A stretch of 64,000 bases of DNA, taken from NCBI RefSeq assembly GCF_033807715.1, contig NC_084597.1, positions 13,418,170-13,482,169 on the forward strand, given 5' to 3'. Origin of the DNA: Cololabis saira (taxonomy: Eukaryota; Chordata; Actinopteri; Beloniformes; Belonidae). The notes below the pieces were generated by a model. That model searched no databases and had not been told where the DNA came from. It was given only the letters and a program-made list of their open reading frames with translations. The position numbers were made by a program, and so were the translations under genes. This document shows, one piece after another, positions 36,172-45,746 of the stretch (positions are counted from its first letter, which is position 1; every line of letters begins with the position of its first letter).

Positions 36172-36478
36172 ATAGATGTAGGATAAGGGGCAGAGAGGAG
36201 AGGAGGAGGAGGAAGAAGAGGAGAGGAAGAGGGCATAGGAAGTGGCTGAGAGCTCCCCAGGCTCCTAGGGAGAGGCAGGCTGGTGCAGCAAACGATGACA
36301 GGGGCAGAGATGGGAGGGGGGCAGGGCCATGAAACGCATGAGCTGGGGGTTTTAGGCAGTGGCAGCTGGTTGGGGGGGGGGGGCATTATTCTGGGGTTCA
36401 CTTTGATTGTTTGAGCTGAGATAGGGTGATGAGATAGTTTAGATGAGGAAGAGGATGAGCAGGAGCGGGTCTTCACAC
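36172..36478 (-). CDS. Host gene, penultimate exon (Pro/Ser-rich)
   Basis: A 307-bp exon bounded by an acceptor (minus strand ctctctttggtacag) and a strong donor (gtgagtat). It starts with two bases of a split codon, has 101 full codons, and ends with two bases (AT). The exon at 29572 supplies the third base, giving ATG. The encoded stretch begins VKTRSCSSSSSSKLSHH, followed by long proline-rich runs such as MPPPPNQLPLPKTP, and has no folded domain. Because parts are simple CT-rich repeats, the open frame alone is weak evidence. Splice sites and phase agreement are the stronger argument. An upstream exon is required but was not found. Confidence 0.68.
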
Positions 36479-36610
36479 CTGTACCAAAGAGAGGCAAGAG
36501 TTAGTCCACAGAGGACCAGGAAGTCCAGCAACGGGAGGATGAAATGAAATCCCAGAAGGCCAAGAGACAATAAATGTATGTAAAGAAAGAACTTTCATTC
36601 TATAACAGCC

Positions 36611-37443
<833 letters not shown>

Positions 37444-37499
37444 TAACAGCCTGGATAGATTTGTTTTACTTTTAGGCCCCTGAACACTGACTGGAGTAA

Positions 37500-38180
37500 G
37501 CAAAGGGGACAGTTGTCTGTGAACATCAGAAAGATGCAACTATTAATTGTTTATAAATTCAATGGGACTGCAACCAACTTCCTGTGGTGGGGCTTTAAGA
37601 GGAAATTCAACCTTAGGTTCATTAGAGGGATCGTACCAGTAGCAGACAAAGGCCAAAAGAAAAAGAAAAAAAAAGAAGAAAAACTGTAGATATTCAAGCT
37701 GCACGTGACTGTTTGATCGCACCATCTGTTGCCTTTTAACCTAACTACAATGGGCTCTGTGGAGGAAGACTCAGGAGGAGTTCACTATAAAAAGAAAAAC
37801 AGAAACAAGCCAGACTCCAATTTGCTAAAATGCATGCTGGCAAACCGTAGAGTTTCTGGGTGAATGTTCTTTGGAGTGATGAGATAAGATAAGTAACATC
37901 AAAGCTTTCTGTGTTCAAAGATGGAAGAGTGAAGCTTTCAAAAACCACTGCCACTGTGAAACATGGGAGGAACTCGGTAATGTTTCGGGGCGGTTTTTCC
38001 ATATCTGCCACCCGGGGGGCAGTGCTCAATAAATGTCAAGGCTATCAGGAAGAGGGGCCAATGACACCAGTTGGCAGATGCAGAGGTCTCACTACGAAGA
38101 CCACCTGCTGACAGTCATGCAACCGAACGCTTCACAACAAGACATCATGTTGAAGGGATGGTCATTTTTGCCCATTCCAC
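37500..38180 (+). pseudogene. Tc1 transposase middle fragment
   Basis: Between 37800 and 38170 short frames retain Tc1 transposase words: ARLQFAKMH-like sequence, VLWSDEIR (around the second catalytic aspartate), VKHGRNSVMFRGGFS and AVLNKCQG. Frames shift and stops occur. It lies just left of another Tc1 element and belongs to a separate, older copy. Confidence 0.7.
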
Positions 38181-38268
38181 TTGAATTTGTTTGATCATGA
38201 AAAAAAAAAGAAGCACAGCTTACAGTGCTGTGAAAAAATGAGCCCAAATCATCAAACAAATTTCAATA

Positions 38269-38837
38269 TAGGGCTGGGCGATATGGACCAAAAGTCATAT
38301 CTCGATATTTTCTAGCTGAATGGCGATACTCGATATATATCGATATTTTTTCTGTGCCATAATTGGGGTTTCCCCCAAAGCATTATAGCATAGCATCTCT
38401 GTTAGCTTCATTTTTTTCTGAGACAAACCCTTAAAAAAACAGTCAGTTTTAATACAAAGCCTCGTGCCAAATGTCACACAGGTACCTTTATTAACAGAGG
38501 TCTGCACAATATCAAAATGTATAAAACAAATGAAATAAAAATAAACTGCCTGCATATATAGATTAAAAATGCTTCTTGAATAAAATAAAACAAATATTCC
38601 TTTCCTGCATAACAATTAAATTCAAATACAATTAATACAATGTAGACAGTAACAGGCAGACTTTTCCACTGAGGTTGACAGTTGTGCAAAGAACAACATT
38701 TGTGCAAATTTCAAATAAAACATTCAAGTCAATTTGTCACAAAATAACCTTTTTTTTTTAAATTGATATAATAAAAAAAAAATGATATTGAAAATATATC
38801 GATATATATCAAAATCTCGATATATAGCCCAGCCCTA
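38269..38837 (+). mobile_element. hAT-type MITE, copy 2 (569 bp)
   Basis: Same family as 35196-35745 but inverted, with ends tagggctgggcgatat and perfect 8-bp duplication tttcaata (38261-38268, 38838-38845). It contains about 80 bases (near 38443-38520) absent from copy 1. Inserted in the left arm of the Tc1 element. Confidence 0.94.
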
Positions 38838-38989
38838 TTTCAATATCATACAAAGGTGAGCTTAGTGGATGGAAAATGCCGTTTTTAAACCGGGTCCTAT
38901 TTGCAAAAGTGAATTGTTCAACCACTTTCTTCCCGCTCACTTTCAATATGCCGAGAACTGATTACTGGCACACGTGTAGAATCAAGAAA

Positions 38990-39316
38990 TCCATTAAAAA
39001 AAATGCCAGAACAAGTGCAAAACAAACTCCTTGGCCTCTATCAGTGTGGAAAGCGTTACAAAGCCATTTCGAGGGCTTTGGGATCCCAGAAGAACACAGT
39101 GAGAGCTGTTATCTATGCAAGGAGAAAATATAGAACGGTGGTGAAACTTCCCAGGAGTGGCTGCCCTACCTAAATCACTCCAAGTTTGCATTGACGACTC
39201 ATCCAGGAGGTAATAAAAAAACAACAACTAAGAACTAAAGCACTCAGGCCTCACCTGCCTCAGTTATGCATGATTCAACAATAAGAGAGACAGCAGGCAA
39301 AGATGGTATCCATGGC
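38990..39316 (+). pseudogene. Tc1 transposase N-terminal half
   Basis: Starting near 39003 (reading QNKLLGLYQCGKRYKAISRA, then NTVRAVIYARRKY and VKLPRSGCPT) this is the paired-type DNA-binding domain of a Tc1 transposase. The frame then breaks, with the RTVRR-like region and a nucleotide stretch matching the gene's middle part up to the L2 insertion near 39317. Confidence 0.8.
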
Positions 39317-39593
39317 AGCGGGTGTTCCTGATCTGTTGTTGCTCTTCTCTCCTCTTTCTGTCTGTCCTCTCAACCCCCAACCAGTCGAGGCAAATGAACA
39401 CCCTTCCTGAATCTGGTTATGCCGGAGGTTTCCTCCAGTTAAAGAGGAGTTTTGGCTTTCCACAGTCGCCTGGTGCTTGAAGAAAACGTTTTGAAGAAAA
39501 GTTTTGATGCAATCTATTGGTTTCCTTAGCGAAGCAATAATCTTGTTATGTCATTGACTTTGTATGAGTTGGACTGTACTGTTGACGAGTCTT
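39317..39593 (+). mobile_element. L2-type LINE 3' tail, left part
   Basis: A 3'-UTR-like segment (ctggttatgccggaggtttc, then cagttaaagaggagttttgg) of the L2 kind, inserted into the Tc1 transposase. It is interrupted by the L1/Tx1-type LINE and resumes at 45363 with gatatttggtgctg and the attga-repeat tail to about 45408. No coding part is present. Confidence 0.75.
39578..39593. other. Target-site duplication, left copy
   Basis: actgttgacgagtctt, identical to 45347-45362. It flanks the L1/Tx1-type LINE and marks its insertion point. Confidence 0.92.
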
Positions 39594-39826
39594 TTTTTGT
39601 TTTGATATTTTTATTAGGGGGTAAGGCACAGTTGAACAGGAATAAACAAAAAAAAGATATACAGTCTACCTCCTTTTTTTTTTTTTTTTTGGAATTAAGA
39701 ACAGAACAAAAAATCCACACAAAACAATGACAAATACACGAAAATTATTATATTCTTATATACAAGTAATATTTAAGTATTTAAGCTAAACAGTATGAAT
39801 TAAAAAAATAGATGAATAAAAAGGGG

Positions 39827-39870
<44 letters not shown>

Positions 39871-39956
39871 CAAAAACAAAAGAAAAGTAAAAAGATAAAT
39901 AAAAAGGAGGAAGAAAGAAAGGAATGAGAGAAGAGAGGGAGGGGGGGGGGGATCCG
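39594..39956 (-). other. LINE 3' UTR with long A/T run
   Basis: Contains a plus-strand A run of about 39 bases (39829-39867), a (ggaa)-rich stretch, and a minus-strand AATAAA close to the 3' end near 39615. The insertion junction has a short A-rich tail. Confidence 0.75.
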
Positions 39957-42900
39957 TCAATCAGGAGGCAGGGACTGGAGAGAGTGGAAGAATGTAAGAA
40001 AGGGAAGCCACTTATTATAAAATTTGTTGCAACTACCCTTCAGTGAATATTTAATCTTTTCCAGCTTCAGAAAAAACATGGTGTCGTTGAGCCACTGGGT
40101 ACTAGAAGGAGCCTTAGTCGACTTCCAGTGGAGAAGAAGGTGGCGTCTTGCCAGTAAGGAAGTAAAAGCCAAAATGTCTTTTTGGTTTGAAGTAAACCGG
40201 CCATGGTCCTCTGGGAGCCCGAATATGGCAACATGGGGGGAGACTTTTATATTCACCGAGAGTATTTTTGACATGGTGTCAAAATAATTCGACCAAAAGC
40301 GAGAAAGTAGTGGGCAAGAGTAAAACATATGGGTTAAATTGCAGGACGAGGCATGACATTTGTCGCATTCGTCAGTGACACTGGGATAGATCTGTGAGAG
40401 TCGAGCTTTAGAAAAGTGGACTCTAAACAGTACTTTAAACTGTATAAGTGTAAGACGAGCGCAGGATGAACTTGTGTAAATTTTTTTAAGAGCAGCGTCC
40501 CACCAGTCATCCTCCAAATTTAGATCCAGTTCATCTTCCCAGGCAGCCCTAACTTTAATAACTGGAGAGAGATCGTAAGACAGAAGGTCATCGTAAACCT
40601 TAGAGATCAGTGATTTTTGAAGTGGATCATGGTTTAAAAGCACCTCCCACTGTAGAGTCGGCGGAGAGGATGGAAAAACTGGAAACAAAGCTTTAGCGCA
40701 GTGTCTAATCTGAAAGTATCGAAAGAGATGAGAAGGCGGGAGATTAAATTCACCTGAGAGATCTGCAAAGCTGCGAAAGATACCATCCTTGTAAAGATCT
40801 CCAAAACTTTTCAGGCCCTTATTATGCCATATGAGAAAGGTTGAATCTGTAAGCGGAGGTCGAAATAAATGATTGTTCAGTAATGGAGCTAAAGTAGATG
40901 CTGACTTAAATTTGAAGTGTTTCCTAAATTGATACCAAATTTTAAGTGTGGAGTGAACCACTTGATTTTTTGTAAAGACAGAGAGGTTGGATGGAATAGA
41001 TGAGGTAAGTAGAGCAGGTAAAGAGGATGAAATGCATGACTGTGCCTCCAATTTACACCATGGCATATTCACCGATTTGAACCAAAATGAAATTTTTTGA
41101 ATATGTGCTGCCCAATAATACAGTTGGAAATTGGGAAGTGCCAGTCCGCCATTGAATTTACATCTCTGAAGTGTGGATTTGCGGATTCTAGGAGCCTTCC
41201 CACACCATAAGAAGTCAGAAATAGTTTGATCAATTATTTTAAAAAAGTGTTTTGGTAAGAAAAGTGGAAGACAATGGAACAGAAATAGAAATTTGGGCAA
41301 AATATTCATTTTAACTGCGTTAATTCTTCCAATTAATGAAAGAGGTAAGCTTTTCCATCTATGGAGGTCAGATTTAATTGTAGACATTAAAGGTGAGAGA
41401 TTAGCAGAAAAAAGAGAGCTTAACGTTCTGGTTACGTTGATCCCAAGATACCTAAAGCCGGAAGGACTAATCTTAAAAGGGATATCTGACTGTACGAGCT
41501 GTGTTGCTGAGTCATTAATGGGATAGCATTCACTTTTAGATACGTTCACTTTATAGCCTGAGAAAGACCCGAATCTCTGGAAAGCAGATAAAATTGAAGG
41601 AATGGAGAGGACAGGATCCGAGACATATAACAGTAAGTCATCAGCGTAAAGTGACAGCTTATATTCTGTTCCCAATCGGGAGATCCCAGTAAAAGTGGGG
41701 GAGGACCTCAGAAAGATTGACAGGGGCTCTATAGCTAGTGCGAATAATAGGGGAGAGAGGGGACACCCCTGTCTGGTGCCACGGGCTAGAGTAAAAAAAT
41801 TGGACTGAATGCCATTAGTGGAAACGCTTGCTTGTGGAGACGTGTAAAGGAGACGAATCAAAGAAATGAACCCATTCCCCAGCCCAAACTTCTTCAGTAC
41901 AGTAAATAAATAGTCCCATTCAATCCTATCAAATGCCTTTTCAGCATCGACTGAGATTACGACTTCAGGTGTTGTGGTGATAGTTTTAGAGTGAATAATA
42001 TTTAAAAGTGTCCGCACATTAAAGAATAACTGTCGCCCCTTAACAAATCCTGTCTGTTCATTTGAGACAATAGTTGGCACAATGTTCTCCAAGCGATAAG
42101 CCAAGGCTTTAGCAAGGATCTTAGCATCTACATTTATTAACGAAAGAGGTCTGTATGAGCCGCAGAGAGTTGGATCCTTATCTTTTTTTAAGAGGAGACT
42201 TATGGAGGCTTGCCTTAAAGTGGGAGGGAGAGTGCCATGTTCCAGTGATTCCTTATAAACAGCATGCAATAAAGGGGACAATTTATCCTGAAATTTCTTA
42301 AAAAATTCCACTGGAAATCCATCAGGGCCAGGAGCTTTGTTATTTTGCATACTTCTCACAGCGAGATTAATTTCTTCTACCGTTAATGGCGAGTCAAGAT
42401 TTTTAGCAGCATCGGAGCCTATAACAGGAAAGTTGAGGCTATCTAAGAATGAATTCAATTCAGTGGAGCCAGATGGAGATTCAGACGTATATAAAGAGGA
42501 ATAAAATGAGTGAAAGACAGAATTAATGGCGGTGGGATCCTGATGCAATGAGCCTGATGAATCTTTTATCTGAAGGATCATACGTGAGGCTGCCTGGCGA
42601 CGTAGCTGATGAGCCATGAGCCGACTTGCCTTGTCTCCATGTTCATAATATACGGAGCGTGATCGTAAGAGAAGTCGCTCTGCGTCATTAGTGGTAAGGA
42701 GATCAAATTCTGTCTGTAAATCGACACGTTGCTTAAGAAAACTGGGAGAGGGGCAAGTAGCAAGTTGTTGGTCCAATTTTGTGATCTTAATAGAGAGTTC
42801 TTGTAATTTGGCTTTCCGGGACTTATTCAAGTGAGCAGAGAAGGAGATAATTTGTCCCCGCAAATATGCTTTTAATGATTCCCACAGCAGTGAAGATGAA

Positions 42901-43760
42901 ATTGGTTCCATATCATTTTGATTTATAGAGATGTAATCATCAATTTTAGTTGTAATAAAATTGGTGAACTTATCATCTGAGAGAAGTAATGTATTGAACC
43001 TCCAAGATGTTGAGTAGCGTGGCTGTGAAGAGAACTGAATATCCAAAGAAAGAGGAGCGTGGTCGGAGATCACAATAGGATGATAATCAACAGACAGTAC
43101 TTTGGGAATTAGTTTAGCATCAATAAAATAATAATCAATCCGAGAGAAAGATTGATGCATCTGAGAAAAGAAGGAATATTTTTTGGTACAAGGGTTATAA
43201 AATCTCCAAGGATCGGTGCAACCGTTCTTGGACACAAAATCTGAAAGAGACCTCGACATTGAAGAAGGAGTCAGATTTCGTGGGCTGGAGCGGTCTAGTT
43301 TGGGGTCAATTACGCAGTTCATATCCCCGCCAATTATAAGAAGACTGTCGTTCAATGAGGGGAGACATTCAAAAAGCTTATTCATAAAGTGTGGGTTGTC
43401 AAAATTGGGGGCATATATATTAACTAATAATATGGGAATATGAAATAGCGTACCCGCCACAATTAAGTATCTGCCGTTTTTGTCTGAAATCACCTTAGAT
43501 GCTGAAAACTGCATTGACTTACCAATTAATATAGCAACCCCCCTGGCCTTAGAGTTGAAATCAGAGTGAAACACCTCAGAAACCCAGGGACATTTAAGTC
43601 TGACCTGGTCTTTGGTGCGCATGTGGGTTTCCTGAAGGAACACTAAGTCAGCTTTAAGACGTCTCAGGTGAGCAAATATTCTCGATCTCTTAATTGGACT
43701 CCCCATGCCTTTAATATTCCAGCTCAACAACCTCACAGAAGTACCAGTATTAGTGGCCAT
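39957..43760 (-). CDS. LINE ORF2: endonuclease/reverse transcriptase, 1,267 aa
   Basis: The enzyme nicks target DNA and copies the element's RNA at the nick. Residues 8-240 form an APE-type endonuclease: LLSWNIKGMG, LQETH (E44), GGDMN (144-148), SRIDYYF and SDHAPL (232-237). Residues about 470-760 form the reverse transcriptase: NNKAPGPDGFP, SYRPLSLIN, VDAEKAFDRIEW with D605, GTRQGCPLSPLLF, and YADD (705-708). Near the C-terminus is a C-x2-C-x8-H-x4-C cluster (C1132, C1135, H1144, C1149), like the LINE zinc knuckle. No stop or frameshift over 3.8 kb, and all catalytic residues I can check are present. The start is the ATG at 43760. Sequence style points to the fish L1/Tx1 group. Confidence 0.95.
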   Translation of the reverse strand: MATNTGTSVRLLSWNIKGMGSPIKRSRIFAHLRRLKADLVFLQETHMRTKDQVRLKCPWVSEVFHSDFNSKARGVAILIGKSMQFSASKVISDKNGRYLIVAGTLFHIPILLVNIYAPNFDNPHFMNKLFECLPSLNDSLLIIGGDMNCVIDPKLDRSSPRNLTPSSMSRSLSDFVSKNGCTDPWRFYNPCTKKYSFFSQMHQSFSRIDYYFIDAKLIPKVLSVDYHPIVISDHAPLSLDIQFSSQPRYSTSWRFNTLLLSDDKFTNFITTKIDDYISINQNDMEPISSSLLWESLKAYLRGQIISFSAHLNKSRKAKLQELSIKITKLDQQLATCPSPSFLKQRVDLQTEFDLLTTNDAERLLLRSRSVYYEHGDKASRLMAHQLRRQAASRMILQIKDSSGSLHQDPTAINSVFHSFYSSLYTSESPSGSTELNSFLDSLNFPVIGSDAAKNLDSPLTVEEINLAVRSMQNNKAPGPDGFPVEFFKKFQDKLSPLLHAVYKESLEHGTLPPTLRQASISLLLKKDKDPTLCGSYRPLSLINVDAKILAKALAYRLENIVPTIVSNEQTGFVKGRQLFFNVRTLLNIIHSKTITTTPEVVISVDAEKAFDRIEWDYLFTVLKKFGLGNGFISLIRLLYTSPQASVSTNGIQSNFFTLARGTRQGCPLSPLLFALAIEPLSIFLRSSPTFTGISRLGTEYKLSLYADDLLLYVSDPVLSIPSILSAFQRFGSFSGYKVNVSKSECYPINDSATQLVQSDIPFKISPSGFRYLGINVTRTLSSLFSANLSPLMSTIKSDLHRWKSLPLSLIGRINAVKMNILPKFLFLFHCLPLFLPKHFFKIIDQTISDFLWCGKAPRIRKSTLQRCKFNGGLALPNFQLYYWAAHIQKISFWFKSVNMPWCKLEAQSCISSSLPALLTSSIPSNLSVFTKNQVVHSTLKIWYQFRKHFKFKSASTLAPLLNNHLFRPPLTDSTFLIWHNKGLKSFGDLYKDGIFRSFADLSGEFNLPPSHLFRYFQIRHCAKALFPVFPSSPPTLQWEVLLNHDPLQKSLISKVYDDLLSYDLSPVIKVRAAWEDELDLNLEDDWWDAALKKIYTSSSCARLTLIQFKVLFRVHFSKARLSQIYPSVTDECDKCHASSCNLTHMFYSCPLLSRFWSNYFDTMSKILSVNIKVSPHVAIFGLPEDHGRFTSNQKDILAFTSLLARRHLLLHWKSTKAPSSTQWLNDTMFFLKLEKIKYSLKGSCNKFYNKWLPFLTFFHSLQSLPPD

Positions 43761-43874
43761 ATGTTAAATTCCTAAAGATAGAGATGTACCGAATGCGGAT
43801 CCCCAAGGAAGGAAAGGAAAGAAAGGGATGGAGGGAGGAAAGAAAGAAAGAAAGAAAGAGGAAAGAAGAAGAAG

Positions 43875-43906
<32 letters not shown>

Positions 43907-44285
43907 GGAGAAAAAAAAATAAATAAATAAATAAATAAAAAAAAAAGGGGGAAAATTGAAAACAACAACAAACTTAACCTACTGAACCCCCCACCCCCCA
44001 CCCCCCAATTGCACTTACAACGACCCCATCCCCAAACGATGGAGAACCCAGTGCAAACTCCAGAAGGAGTCAGATCCCTGAAAAGAACACTTACGGCTTT
44101 AAGCATAACTAACAAGATAATAACTAACAAGCTTCGTGTTGAGCTCCTGCAAGCCCAGCAACATTAACAGAGAGGTACAACCAATCACGACCAAGTTAAA
44201 CTGAAAACCACATACCGTGTATATATGGGAGAGAAAAAAAAAAAAAAAAAAAAAAACCGACACTGATGAACTGAAAAAAGTTCAA
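43761..44285 (-). other. Spacer between LINE ORF1 and ORF2
   Basis: About 525 bases with homopurine and poly-A runs on the plus strand (about 43830-43950 and 44228-44253). No conserved frame. The long spacer implies that ORF2 is reached by reinitiation or by an internal entry mechanism. Confidence 0.7.
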
Positions 44286-45185
44286 CTAGACTTTGAGCGA
44301 CGTGATGAAAGCGCTGGCCTCCTCTGCCGACCTGAACTCCCTTTCTGCGCCGTTGTGGGTGATGCGGAGGCGGGCGGGGTACAGCAGACCGTAGCGGATC
44401 CCCGGTATCTCGCGGAGCCGGCGGCGGACGTCATTAAAGGCGGCTCGGGCACGGGCCGTCTTCTGGGTGTGGTCGGGAAAGACAGAGAAAGTCAACTCTC
44501 CACACGTAATCCGTTGCTGAGCCCTGGCTCGGCGCAATATATCCACACAGTCTGTATGATAGTGCAGACGGGCGATGATGGGACGAGGGCGCTCTCCGGG
44601 CTTCGGCTTCGGCTGGAGGGTGCGGTGCGCCCGGTCCAGGAGAGGCTCCTTCTCCAGGCTGAAAGCCTCCTTGAGCAGAGAGGGAATATCCGTAACAGCA
44701 GAAGAGGTGGAAAAATCTTCAGGAATTCCCACGATCCGTATGTTATTGCGCCGGGATCTCGCCTCCAGATCCTCGCATTTACCATCCAGCCTCATCAGTT
44801 CAGCTGACAGATGCTCCACTTTAGCCTGTAAGGTTGTGATGTCATCGGTGCAGGATGAAAGAGATGTTTCCATTTCAACCACGGTGTTCTTCAGAGCGCG
44901 CACATCAGACTGGATGTTTGTAATGCTTTTTGATAATTCCGACTTCACCGCTTGCAGCTCAGTCTTGATGCTCGACAGGTTTTCAGTTAAAGCAGCCTGA
45001 AGCTCCGATTTAAAAACAGCCGCCATCTCAACGCGGAGTGATGCGAGCAGCTCGGCCTTAAAGTCGTGTGAAGGAGCGGCCCCGGCGGCCTCGGCCAGGC
45101 TGGACGGGGGGTCACCACGAGGCGGGGATGCTGCGTGCGGAGAGGGCCGCGGGGGTGGTGCGGATGGTTTGAGTTTTGGAGGCAT
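44286..45185 (-). CDS. LINE ORF1: RNA-binding coiled-coil protein, 299 aa
   Basis: Likely trimeric RNA chaperone that packages the element RNA. The start is the ATG at 45185 (MPPKLKPSAPPPRPSP); the longer upstream frame has no better ATG. Residues 1-40 are Pro/Ala-rich and disordered. Residues about 41-144 form a heptad-rich coiled coil (KSELQAAL, VKSELSKSITNIQSDVRALK). An RRM-like domain starts at RRNNIRIVGIPEDF (146-159). A C-terminal domain (ITCGELTFSVFPDHTQKTAR to RSAEEASAFI) follows. This is the usual L1-type ORF1 layout. Frame intact; same strand as ORF2. Confidence 0.93.
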   Translation of the reverse strand: MPPKLKPSAPPPRPSPHAASPPRGDPPSSLAEAAGAAPSHDFKAELLASLRVEMAAVFKSELQAALTENLSSIKTELQAVKSELSKSITNIQSDVRALKNTVVEMETSLSSCTDDITTLQAKVEHLSAELMRLDGKCEDLEARSRRNNIRIVGIPEDFSTSSAVTDIPSLLKEAFSLEKEPLLDRAHRTLQPKPKPGERPRPIIARLHYHTDCVDILRRARAQQRITCGELTFSVFPDHTQKTARARAAFNDVRRRLREIPGIRYGLLYPARLRITHNGAEREFRSAEEASAFITSLKV

Positions 45186-45346
45186 TTTGGTCGGCAAAAA
45201 TACGGGGCCAAAGTAGAATAATGAAGGTCGGGAAAAATAAACCGAAGGAAGATGAAAAAGCTGTACCAAAAATAGATATTTTTAAAGGTTGTTGCAGGAG
45301 CTCAAAAAAACACGTCCTAGTCCATTAGTCGCTACACCGGAAGTCC
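45186..45346 (-). promoter_or_regulatory. Short 5' UTR of the LINE, presumed internal promoter
   Basis: The 161 bases before ORF1 begin ggacttccggtgtagcgact at the insertion junction. LINEs of this kind carry their promoter in this region, but I see no definite motif, so the role is inferred from position. Confidence 0.4.
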
Positions 45347-45362
45347 ACTGTTGACGAGTCTT
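45347..45362. other. Target-site duplication, right copy
   Basis: actgttgacgagtctt, identical to 39578-39593. Confidence 0.92.
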
Positions 45363-45408
45363 GAGATGATATTTGGTGCTGAACAATTAAAACTGCATTG
45401 AATTGAAT
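45363..45408 (+). mobile_element. L2-type LINE 3' tail, right part
   Basis: Continues the tail interrupted at 39593 and ends with gcattgaattgaattgagag, the usual attga repeat end. Confidence 0.75.
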
Positions 45409-45746
45409 TGAGAGAGTTCTTAGGCGTAAACCACCGCTGACCAAAAACAACGCAACAAACAGTCATACACGGTGGTGGTAGTTTGATGGTCTGGACTACT
45501 GCTGCAGGACTTCTTGTAATTGATGAAACCATTAATTCTGCTCTCTTATGCAGCAGGACAATAATCTGGATCACACATAGGGTCTAGATTAGTATGGATT
45601 TCTGTTTTTCCCCAATAAATGAAATCATCATTTAAAAACTGCGTTTTGCATTTACTCAAGTTATCCGTCTGATGATCTAAGTGTGACAAGAAAGAAACGA
45701 CAGAAGAATTCTGTACGAGGGGCAGATAACTTTTCACAGCACTTTA
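45409..45746 (+). pseudogene. Tc1 transposase 3' part and right end
   Basis: Resumes the Tc1 element with ggcgtaaaccaccgctgacc and a decayed transposase segment (gtggtggtagtttgatggtc). The right lead and inverted repeat end at ttcacagcactt. Confidence 0.75.

Larger units (their letters stand above)
39594..45346 (-). mobile_element. Apparently full-length L1/Tx1-type LINE (5,753 bp)
   Basis: A two-ORF non-LTR retrotransposon lying on the minus strand. Order from its 5' end: short 5' UTR (45346-45186), ORF1 (45185-44286), spacer (44285-43761), ORF2 (43760-39957), 3' UTR (39956-39594) with AATAAA near the end and an A-rich tail next to the target. A perfect 16-bp duplication flanks it. Both frames are open from ATG to stop, which fits a recent insertion that may still be competent. 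It inserted into an L2 tail inside a Tc1 element. Confidence 0.9.
38220..45746 (+). mobile_element. Tc1-type transposon split by three younger insertions
   Basis: The left inverted repeat (acagtgctgtgaaaaaat) starts at about 38222. The right one (complement of aaagtgctgtgaaaagttat) ends at about 45746. The transposase start is at about 38990-39310, and its end with the 3' lead is at 45410-45746. Between these lie a hAT-type MITE (38269-38837), an L2 tail (39317-39593 and 45363-45408) and an L1/Tx1-type LINE (39594-45346). Removing these gives back a continuous Tc1 order. Confidence 0.78.

Noticed and set aside
44217..44807. 196-codon plus-strand frame
   Set aside because: Shadow of LINE ORF1 on the opposite strand.
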